In this document: positions 25,170 through 34,900 of the stretch, one piece after another
Position numbering within the stretch: position 1 is the stretch's first letter
How the letters are laid out: every line of letters starts with the position of its first letter
Translations under genes and position numbers: made by a program
Assembly: GCF_030867095.1 (NCBI RefSeq)
Contig: NC_081831.1
Coordinates: forward strand, 63,130,716-63,194,715
Source: Alligator mississippiensis
Lineage: Eukaryota > Chordata > Crocodylia > Alligatoridae
Direction: 5' to 3'
Length of the DNA: 64,000 nt
The notes under the pieces: model-generated
Database searches by the model: none
What the model saw: only the letters and a program-made list of their open reading frames with translations
Told to the model about the DNA's origin: nothing

Positions 25170-25460
25170 GGCCTAAGGGCCTTGTTACATGGTAATTTTG
25201 GGTGGCTCCAGTAGCTCTTAACCCCTGGATTGTCCACGCAATAATACTTTAAAGTGGCTTAAAGCACTTGTTATGCGGCTCAAAGTTACGCCACTCCAAG
25301 GCAGGATTACCTCTTGGTAGGCATAACCCAGCTCCTGTTCCATTAAGGGGTAGCCACTCCACACAGATGTGCCACTCAGGTTGAAAGTGTGACTGCTCCA
25401 AACTCCAAGCTAGCCCTAAGCTGATCAACATTTGTAAGTGTAAAATAATAAGACCCTAAG
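25170..25460. mobile_element. possible MITE
   Basis: The left end 'taagggccttgttacatgg' and the right end read inward 'ttagggtcttattatttta' are weakly alike, about 290 bp apart. Non-coding. Assignment is tentative. Confidence 0.35.
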
Positions 25461-28400
25461 CCAGAAGAGCCCTTTTATGCTCCTCTAACCTATAGAAGGA
25501 CTATTTGAGTATGAGGAAGCAGTAAGTGACTGCCACCCACTCCAGACCACAATAGAGAAGAGAATCTGAGCTCAAATTGTTACTAACAGATGTTCCTTGT
25601 GTGTTAGAAGTAAGTGTGGGGAGTCCCTCCAGTTCTGAGGCGAGAGGTGTTTATGTCATGATGCCTGCTGCAACTGGCAAGTTTTCTTGTACTTAGCAGA
25701 GAAACCAAGGAGAAAATGGACCATGGAGGTAGAGCAAACCCCTCACCCCTAGAAGAATTCTGTGCTCACTGAAGAAAAAGCACATTGTTGGGGGTGGGGG
25801 AAGCCTACACAGCTGACACCCCTCATGTGCCTTTTCTAAGGGTCCATAATATAATATCACAGGCTGTCTCTACATTTGCAGTGTATCTGGAAGTACCAAT
25901 AAAATAGCCCAAGAGAGAGCAAGTGTGTATTTGCTACAGGAATCTTACTCACTCTCTACTAAAATTAGCCTTCAGGAAGCATAGGAAGTTGATAAAGAGA
26001 CTCAAGAATAGTAACATAATTAAGAATGAAATCTCAGTGAAACCCCATTTAACTTAACAGGAAACTGTGACTGTGAAGGCCAGTTGGAAGAAGCACATTC
26101 AGAACAGAAGTGTGACAGAGTGGCTGGGGGTGAAGAGAAAAGAACCACACTTGCACCCTCCCTTTCACCTGTAAGGGGTCCAGGATCCTCCGGGATGGCA
26201 TGGAGCTCCGGGAGCAGGGCTAACTGGACTGGAGCTAGTCCCCACTTTCGACTTCACTGAAGAGAATGGTCCAGCCAAGAACCGGGGGCAGGGATGACTC
26301 ATGGCCAGGATCCAGACAGTCCAGCCAGGAGGCGGACTCACGTGTGGTGGTGGAACCAACCAGGCATGTCTCCCCTAATGAGGAGCAGTGAGCCAGCTGC
26401 TGTAGGCACAGTTCCTGACCCCACAGGGAGCATGAGTTACAGCTGCGCAGCAGAGATGGATCCAGATTTGTGGTGGAGATCAGATGCACTCCTTAAGAAG
26501 CCCTAGAAGTTGACCCATGGGTGAGGACAGACAGCAGCATTTGCAGAGCAATGGATGGGTGAGGAGCAGCTGAGCTGCTCACCTTTCGTTGTACTGTACT
26601 AATCCATAATAGACTGCTAGGTATCCCCAGGGCAAACCCCAGGGCATTTGACCACAGAGGGGGGAACTTTTGAGACTTTATGCAAGGTAAAGCGTCAGTG
26701 ACTCCTTGATAAGGACTAAGGGTCCGTGAAGCAATATCCACATGGAGGTTGAGGTGGGAGTGTAGGGGCCGGAGGAGCTCCTAGTTTGTTCCTTATGGCT
26801 CAACATCTGATGCAGTCAGCAGTACTGGAGATGAGCAGCTCACATAGGCTCCACTCTTAAGAAGATGGCATAATCCCTGGATGACCCACCACCTCCCTAA
26901 TCAGTATTATGCCAAAGTCGTGGCAGGAGAGATTGTGAGGACTGGGATACCCTAACCTTCTGAGGGGAGAGAACAGACAGTGACTGCGTTGTGGAGACAT
27001 GGCTACGTAAAACCACCAAGATGTCTTCTTCTTTAAAAAAAGGAAGTTGAAGATGACTCAGTCACAAGAAGTTACATTTCTTAACCTGGAGATTTTCAAT
27101 TTTTCAAAATCACTGTTCTCAGGAAGGTAACTCTTTTGGACAACCAATGGGCTTTTCTTTCTGGATCTGCCTGCAGTCCAGCTTGATGTTGTTTACCAAG
27201 CTGCAGCAAGGTGACTAAAATATTAACGTGGCGGATTACCAGGATGCAGTATATGAGTAAGAGCCAGAGGTTAATTTGTTAGCAACACACTAAAAAAAAT
27301 GATCTGTCAGCAGATTTACGGGATGGAATTCCACAAGCCTGCTGAGAAAGTCAGCTGCAATACAAGTAGTTAATTTTGCTTGAAAAGTTAAAATAATTGG
27401 CATTTTTATTATGAATATGACATAACAGATTTTCTCTGTTGCATTTTCTCTTTTTCTTCTTGGGAGGGTAGCTACACAGAAATTCTGAGCATTGCCACTA
27501 TATGCCCAGTTCTCATGCTTTCCATTACTGCAAACAGATTTTTGAGTGGAGGGGGAAATAGGTCAGAGTTTGCTAGTTTTGAAGTTACCAGAGGCTAAAC
27601 CCTTCTAGATTTATAAGTCCAAGGAACAGATTTTTTTTCAGTGAACTCCCATGGGGAAGGGAGAATTTCTACTTCCTCTAGGGTCAAGGTCTTCTCATAA
27701 CCATGGGAATCATACTCACCCTCATCTGCACAGAACAAAGTTTACAGGTGCCTTTGTAGTTAGGATGGTTTTTTCCACCAGATGAAAGCTTCACAGACAA
27801 CAACCAAGCCAATATGAAGTCTCCAGATTCATGCATGAAGTTCCCACAGGGGCTTCTACAGAAACCTCTCTCAGGATTGTCATTTGCAAGAATATAAAGG
27901 ATATCTGCTTATCAGGGGAAAAACAGAAGGAATACTTCCCTCTAAAGACATTAGCTAAGTAACAGCCACAGATAGAGCTGCTGACAGCATATAGCTGATC
28001 ACCTAGGGCTTCTGGAGAAAACCTAAAACAAGCACTTTTCTTACATAGTTTATTCCAGTTAGCCACACTGAGCATAACTACAAACTTAGTAGTAGTGCTT
28101 TGAAGAAGCTGATACTTAGATTTCTTTTGCATTGGAACTAATATTCTCTGTCTGGAAACAGGATTGAGTGAACTGATAATCTGCTCTGGAAGCAATTGGA
28201 CACATCTCCTGAAAGGCTTCCTATTTGGAAATGTGCATCTTGTCTTGACAGATAAAAGAGCAACATGTGGATCTCAGTCCTGAGAAGCAGGATTATTTTG
28301 GGCACCTGAAGGACACCAATTACTTCTTGTCAGTTCTGGCATTACTGAGTGCCAGTCCTGAAAAGTTTAAAGAGTTGGGGACTGCATCACTCATTCATAA

Positions 28401-28950
28401 TGCAGCAACTTGCCATTTACATTGCACAGTTACAGGATTTATCTCAGAAAAATAGTTAATAAAAGTCAAATTCTTTTGAGTTAAGAATTGAAACTTTTAC
28501 TTTTTATTATGTTAAATATGTCTAAAAAGTTATATATTTGTAAATTATGATTATTCATTTAGGTTTACTATCAAAGTTACTTAATACTGTACATTTTAGA
28601 ATTGTTTTAAAGATGGGGGAAAAGGAAAAACAGTAGGTTTTTATATTGTTAAACACTGCTTGTCAATGTGTGGCTTTCATTTAATTGTTTAGTGTCTTTG
28701 CTTTTATAATCTATGCAGAGTAGCAGAAAGCTTTGGGTTATATCTGCCCAAACCTTTCTAGCAGACACAGTATGACATATATTAAATTTAGTGTTTTTTG
28801 CATTTTATATTTATTTTGTTTTTCTTTTTCCTCTTTTCCCTCATGATCTTTTCAAGAGTTTGCTTAGGAATGCATGCTGTTATGAACTCTTAATATATGG
28901 GAGAATGTGAGTATTATAAACTATGGCAGCGTACAGATAAATATTGTATA
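25461..28950. other. intergenic; anonymous GC-richer segment 26.1-26.9 kb
   Basis: From 26111 ('tgtgacagagtggctggggg') to about 26.9 kb the composition changes and resembles the kind of sequence seen in reptile LTR fragments, but no second terminus, primer-binding site or coding part is visible, so it is not called as an element. The rest holds nothing recognisable. 28.45-28.9 kb is very AT-rich. Confidence 0.35.
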
Positions 28951-28989
28951 TTTGATTTATGGAAAGTGGCAAATTGCCAACCATATACA

Positions 28990-29380
28990 AAGTTGAACAT
29001 AGAAGACAGTCATGGAGAAAGTCCAGCCCTATCAAATGTGTATCTTGGAATGTTAAGGGCCTTAACAGATCTTTTAAAAAGAAGAAAATACTAATTTCTC
29101 AGAAAACAGAGGGCTGATAATGCTATGTTCCAAGAAACTCATCTGTTGGTAAAGGAGTCTGAAAAATTAGAGCAAGGTTGGCTTCAGTTAGCAAGCTATA
29201 TTGTGTATAACACAGAATCATATGGAGTTTCTATTTGAGTATGTAAAAAATGGTGCCCATAGTTAACAACTTATGATCCAGGGGGTAGATGTGTTGTCAC
29301 AAATGTTAAAATGATGGATTTTATTTTTATTTTGGGATGCATCTATGGTCTCAATGCAGACAATTCAGCATCTTATCATT
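28990..29380 (+). mobile_element. L1-clade LINE fossil, endonuclease region
   Basis: Forward translation gives SWNVKGLN followed by a basic stretch FKKKKIL, then ADNAMFQETHLL, EKLEQGWLQL, YGVSI, and GGRCVVTNV with GCIYGLNAD. This is the order of the N-terminal half of the L1/Tx1 apurinic endonuclease (SWNVxGLN, QETHL, the GW block, GVAIL, GR and YxxN). It is distinct from the CR1 elements around it. The frame is interrupted several times and no RT follows, so it is an old fragment. Confidence 0.75.
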
Positions 29381-29512
29381 CTTTTTTGTCAAGCTGTCTG
29401 AATTTGAATCTTGTCTGAAAAGACCATCAAATTCAAGGGAAAACCTGTATTCTAAGAATATTTCTAGCTACATTTTGCAGACTAAGGTGCCTGAGAAGGC
29501 AGCCAAAATAAC

Positions 29513-29948
29513 TCATGGCCAGTGCTTCAGCACATCTCCAACTTCTGGTGCGACTCTGGGAGGAGGCATGGGCAGGTTTTGGGAGTGATGGAGGTAGATC
29601 TGCCCAAGACTTCCATTCCATGCAATGCTCTCCAACACTGCCTCTGTCTCTTCATGACAGCTACAAACTGGACAATAGCATCCTGATCCCCTCAACAGCT
29701 TCTGCCTGCTTTTTAGCCTCCAATACTCCCCTCTGGAGCAGGGAGGCACAGCACTCTCTCCATGCATCTGTGGTGGTGGCCTGCTCCGGGGCTGTTGACA
29801 GCAGTTCTGCAAGCATCTCCATTCTGTCTGGCTCTGGCATCTGGCTGTCCTTAGGGCTCCAGTAGCATGCTGTGGTCTTGGGTTTAAATGAGGTCTGGAG
29901 GCTGCAGGTACTGGTCCTGAAAAAAGTAGCAGAGAAATAGATTTTCAT
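29513..29948 (-). other. open segment of unknown origin near the Myb/SANT pseudogene
   Basis: Two overlapping minus-strand frames contain LEAKKQAEAVEGIRMLL and a Cys/His-containing stretch. The position, 0.5 kb downstream of the Myb/SANT-like pseudogene on the same strand, would suit its C-terminal coiled part, but I do not recognise the sequence. Confidence 0.25.
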
Positions 29949-30485
29949 TGTGAGCCTCCAGATTTTACAGATAAAATGATAAACTTTTCTACATCAGCTG
30001 TCTGGACTGTTATCCCCCTTTAATTCCATCTTCTGGCTTCCAGGATGAATAGTTTATGTTTCCCCTTGCTTCCCATTATATATGTTAATGAGATCCCACA
30101 TTCCAGTAGCCCTTATGCTTTAACCTCCCTGGGACATGACCTGCAGTCCTGGGAGGAGTAGACAGGGAGGCTGGAAGTGATGAGTGATTGCAGTGGGGTG
30201 GGGGGAGTTGTAGCTGCCAAATTTCAAAGGGGGGAAGTTCTGGATGACATGCATGGCACCCCAGAACCCAAACCCCTGTCCCAGGAGTGAGTTCCCTGCA
30301 CTTGCAAGCCCTGCTCCTGCTAGCTGGCGCGAGAGTTGGCAAAAGTTTCTGAAGAGCTTTTAGAATAGGGCCCAGGGAGTAGAAGGGGGGTGCCCTCCCT
30401 GCCCCCACCCTCAATAGTAAAAAGGGCAAGAATCTCTGCTAATGGTCCGCTGATGATTTATCATTCACAAGATGCTGGAGAACTC

Positions 30486-30890
30486 TCATGTCCAGCTATT
30501 GCGGCACAAGATGGGTGTCCAGAAGAGCTGGAAGTTGGGGTGGGGGGATGCCTCATACTCATGGCTGTCATTAGGGTGGGATGATGTTGGGCATATCCAC
30601 CGACTACTGGGATTGCATGGAGTCATCCCTACAAGGATCTGTGACAGCTCTTCATGAGTGGCGGTGATTTGCTGGGCACCAGAGATCCACTTGGCATCTT
30701 GTGTCCTCATATACCACAGCTGGAGGATCTTTGTCTTGGCCCTGCACTGATGCCAATCCCGTTGATGTCCACGAGCTGTAGAAATCTCATGAAATACATC
30801 ATGGTTGCAGGGGGCTTGAGCAGAACGCCTGTAATATCTCTTCCTCAACACAAATGGAAAGCAAGTTGAGCGCCTCTTCCGAGAACCATC
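30486..30890 (-). pseudogene. Myb/SANT-like DNA-binding domain pseudogene
   Basis: The minus-strand translation matches the Myb/SANT-like domain that is highly multiplied in turtles and crocodilians. Helix 1 is W(F)SEEALNLLSICVEEEIL (30888 downwards), then HDVFHEISTARGHQRDWHQC for helix 2 and the QCR(V)K motif, then AKTKILQLWYMRTQDA (family: VKIKELRQAYQKTKEA), then a counterpart of RFYDELHAILGG reading HEELSQILVGMTPCN. The first helix is in a different frame from the rest, so at least one frameshift separates them, and several conserved residues are changed. It looks like a decayed copy of a dispersed gene family, related to Harbinger-type DNA-binding proteins (family knowledge). No upstream exon found. 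Confidence 0.7.
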
Positions 30891-30924
30891 TGACGGAGGA
30901 TGCCAGACCAGGCACTGCTCAAAG

Positions 30925-31204
30925 CAGGGGGTTTCAACTGGGGGTATGCATACCCTGGGGGTACTTCTGATGACCTCAGGGGGTACTTGGCAGCGGGTGC
31001 CCCTGCTGGCACTTCTGCCGTGGGTATGCTCACCGATTGGCTGTGGAGGATCCTCCCCCTTGGTCTGACTGGGGGGGGGAGAGACCCCCCTCCCCGGTCA
31101 CTGATTGGCAGCTGAGGGACCCCCTGCTCATTTGGCCACTGGGGGACTTCTGCCTTCTCAACCAGCCACTGAGTTACAATGACCCAAAAGGATGAAAGCC
31201 CCTG
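30925..31204. mobile_element. short hAT-like element (280 bp)
   Basis: The left end is CAGGGGGTTTCAACTGGG and the right end read inward is CAGGGGCTTTCATCC. The flanks ctcaaag and ctctaaag form an 8-bp target duplication with one indel. Non-coding, CCCC/GGGG-rich interior. Confidence 0.75.
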
Positions 31205-31789
31205 CTCTAAAGCCATTATGGGTACCAGGGGGTGTCCCGACAGGCTTTTTGGCCCAGTTGCCCTAGGCAGCCACCTTTGCCGCTTGCATGGAACAGGCGG
31301 CTTCAGCCCCGGTCTCCCTGCGCACCCAACACCGTGGGACAGAACGTGCGACCGGAGCAAAACTGTAGGGCTGGAAACGCCACGCGGGATGGGCACAGCC
31401 GTCACAGGTGGTCTCCCATGCGCCTCTGCTCCAACAGGGACAGCTGGCAACGCTTGCCACAGCAGGGTGGCTGCTGCCCTCAGTGCACCACTGAAGTGGA
31501 CGGAAATGCCTGGCATTCAAAAAGCTGTTGGGCTTGGCCCTAAGAAAGCCCTGAATTTCGCTTGATTTTGGCACCATTGCGGCTACAGGATCGCTCTTAG
31601 GAAGGGACGGGCAGGCAACACTAGGACTCCAGGGGATAAAGGGTGAGGGGCAGCTTCCCCGGGGGAAGAGAGAGGAAGCAGCTCCCCGGTTCCCGCGCAC
31701 TGCCGCCCGCCCCGGGCCCGAGAGCTCCACACTACCCGGCCCCCCAAGCTCCAGCGAGCCACGCTCCAAGCCTTTTATGACGCCATCAG

Positions 31790-31866
31790 CGGGCGCCCAA
31801 TGGGCGGGGGACGGAAGTTCCATCGGGCTGGGGCGGGCTCCCATTGGCTGCGGCGCGCGGCGGGCC
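31790..31866 (+). promoter_or_regulatory. LAS1L core promoter
   Basis: Within 70 bp of the ATG are a CCAAT box (31797-31801), an ETS-type CGGAAGT (31812-31818), GC boxes (31802-31810 and 31830-31837) and an inverted CCAAT (ATTGG, 31843-31847). No TATA box is seen. The arrangement fits a constitutive ribosome-biogenesis gene. Confidence 0.7.
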
Positions 31867-31994
31867 ATGGCGGGGCGCAGCGTGGTGGCCTGGCGCGGCA
31901 AGGCCGAGTGGGACCAGGTGATGGTGGGGCTGTACGGCGGGGACGGCCGGCTGCAGCAGCACGCGCTGGACCGCGTGTCGGCCTGGAAGAGCAG
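31867..31994 (+). CDS. LAS1L: LAS1L exon 1
   Basis: Encodes [18 protein letters not shown] to the W-K-S motif. Donor AG|GTGCGG, phase 2. The N-terminus lacks the extra residues before VVAW found in human. Confidence 0.95.
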
Positions 31995-34900
31995 GTGCGG
32001 GCCGGGCGGGGCGGGGGGAAGTGGTCCTGCCCTGCCCTGCCCTGCCCCTACCCCTGCATCAGCCCTTTCTCCTCCTGCGTGTCCGGCTGCAGCCCCCCCG
32101 GGGCTCTCGGCTTCCCCCCGCACAAGCCCTGCTTAGCCCCGTGCCCTGTGCTGGGTCCCGCGGCGCCATCTCTGCCCCAGACCCCTCCGTAGAGTCCCAG
32201 AGAAGTGGGGCCAGGGGCAGGTCCCCACCACCCCAGACACCGCATTGCCTGCGCACTGCCCGAGACTGGCATCGACCCCAACAGCACCCCAGCCTGCCAC
32301 AGGCAAAGTAGGGGAGCCGCGGTACTGACACCCCTCTTCTGTGAAAGGTTGCCAGCAGATGCTCAAGAGATCCCAGGTAGAGGCCATGCCCCCACTGCAG
32401 AGGAAGGCAAACACCCCGCACCCCTCATCCAGGCAATCTCATCATGGGGTAATATTGCTCTTGGACCTCAAATATGGCAGCAGTCTGACCTCGACCCTTT
32501 AGCCAGGAGCCTCTGGCTTTTGTCTCAGCGGGAGGGTTGGCACAGTCAGTCGGATGGGTACACACCACGGGGGGTTTGCCTTCCCCTGTAGTGGGGGGCA
32601 TGGCCCTCTACCCAGGCTCTCTTGAGCATATAGTGATGTTTCAGAGAAGCGGGGCGTTGACTGTCACAGTTCCCCTGCTTTACCTGTGCCAGGGTAGGGT
32701 GTTAGGTCTGTTGTGTCAGGGTTGATAGTTATCTTTTGTAGAGTGTAAGATAGATAATGGGTTTGTCTAGGATGGTCTGGATAGGACTGATCCTTCCTCA
32801 AGCATGGGGTTGGACTAGGATCAGTGTTTCTCAGCCCATGGATCACTACTCAAAAGTAGGTTGCAAGAATATATGAAAGGGTCATGAACAAAATTTTTAA
32901 TGTGGATCAGCAGACTTTTAAAGAAGGATCTGTTTTTAAGGAGAAAAATATGGGAAACTCTGGCTTTTCCCTTGCAGGCTGGCAGAGTTCCCACCTGTGA
33001 GGGGCTGCTTGGGGCCCCCATTCCCCACACATTAGGAGGCTGGGGGCAGGAGGCAGCAGGTCAGAAGTGAGAGGCACCAAGCTGGGACTGCCCGTCGGTG
33101 TTTACAAATGGGTCCTGGTACAAAAAAGGTTGAGGATCACTGGACTGGATGACCTCTGGAGGCCCCTTCCAGCCCTGCTTCTCTGTGAGACTGAGTCCTC
33201 AGCCTTGGCTGTAGCCAACACACAGGGTCTCTGAGGGGGGCTTAAAAACATCCTGGCACATGTAGCAGATGGTGAGGGAAGGGGGAGGCAGGGGCAGCCA
33301 GCAAAGCCCAGAAGCATGGGAAATGCCCAAAGTAGAACACCTCTTTTATCCCCAATCAGTGGCTGTCCAACCTCTCCTTGAAGACCTCCTGTGATGGAGA
33401 GTCCACAACTTCTCCAGTAAGTCTGCTGTCAAAAAGGGATTGGACAAGTTTTTGGAGGAAAAAGGCATCAGTCGCTATCAAGCATGGGGGCTAGGGGTAC
33501 AGCATCTGAATCAGAGCTTCCTAGATCTTCAATGCTGGAGGCCGCAAGTGAGAGAGGAACAGTGTGAAAAAACAACTCTGGTCACTCTGCCTTTCAGCAT
33601 CCACGCTCTTCCACACCATGGTGCAACACAGGCTTATGTTGCCTCAGAAGACTCGTGGGGCAGTGCCCACCAAGTGAACTACTGGAAAAGCAACAACAAA
33701 TTGTTTGGGACACCTAAAAACATAACAGGGACAGGAGTGAAGGCCACAGGTTTATAACTAGTGCACCGAGTGGGGACACCGAGTGCCCACTGCCATGCTG
33801 CAACAAAGGCCTATTTGGCACTTTAGTGGTTTATGGGTAAAAGACCCACCCTGTGAAACTATAAGCCCCCCCTCCAAAAAGGAGGCTACTAGGAAAGTGG
33901 CAACTAATTGTTGCTTGGAACAGATGATAACAAAGTAGCAATGGGAGTGAGGGTCAAAGGTTCAAAACTAGTGTGCCAAGGGGGTCACTGAGTAGAGCAC
34001 ACTGGGCAGTGTGACACAGGCCTATTTGTTGTCTAGGGACCCTGGACCAGTGCGTGCAAGGAAACACTATAAGCCTTCTTAGGGAGGCCACTAGTTAGGC
34101 AACAACTGAGTGCTTGGGACAGCGAAAGACAGTGGACAGGTGTGTGGGTCAAAGGTTTAAAACTAGGATGCCAAGGGTGGATACCAAGCAGAGCACACCG
34201 GGCAGTGCCTACTGGCACAATGTGACGCAGACCTATTTATCACATTGAGGAACGTAGGTCTAGGCCCACCAAGTAACCTACTGGCCTCCCTCAGGCAGGG
34301 AGGCTACAAAAAGGTGACAACTGATTACTGGGGATAAATAGTAAAAAAACGGACAGGAGTGCTGGTCAAAGGTTAATAACAAGAGTGCCAAGGAGAGACA
34401 CTGAGCAGAGCACTGGCATAGTGTGGCACTGGAGAATGGGCAAGATGGACCCAGTAAATGGCAGTAACCCAGTAAATGGCAGTTCTTATGTTCTCTCCTA
34501 ACCATGCTCAAGATGTCCCTCCAAGTCAGGGGCAGTCCACAGTACTCATATTGCCCTGGCCCTGCCCCAGCAATGGACCTTGGTTGAAATCATGCAGGGC
34601 ATCTCTTATTCCAGGCACGAGCAGAGTCTGCCAGAGAGGCCACACTAGTCCCTGGTTCGTGCTGCAAGTCAGTGATGACTTGAGTGGGCTAGGAATCCAC
34701 CTTCTCTCCATCCTGCCATCTTTATCCACTACCTCTTGCAGCCTGAGGCTACAGAACTAAGGGGGAAAAAAGAGCTTAAACTCAAATGTTTAATTATGAT
34801 ATGTCTATAGAAAGTATTCCCCTTACGTTTTCTGTATCTGTAGGTATGGACAGAGAATGCCTTTAGCTGTGGATTGCACTACTGATCTGATTCGCTGTAA

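Larger units (their letters stand above)
31640..32130. promoter_or_regulatory. CpG island over the LAS1L start
   Basis: CpG-dense, G+C-rich sequence surrounds the first exon and contrasts sharply with the AT-rich flanks. This is typical of a housekeeping promoter. Long open frames on both strands here are a by-product of the composition. Confidence 0.85.

Noticed and set aside
26111-26900. Possible LTR-type fossil
   Set aside because: Only a compositional impression and a TGTGACAGAG start; no second terminus or coding part, so not called.
31263-32123. 286-codon minus-strand frame over the LAS1L promoter
   Set aside because: It lies in a CpG island, is antisense to exon 1, is Pro/Ala/Gly-rich and matches no family; GC-rich DNA gives such frames by chance.
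33600-34430. CRISPR-like periodicity
   Set aside because: Units are about 200 bp and diverged along their whole length, with no short identical repeats or unique spacers, in a vertebrate intron.
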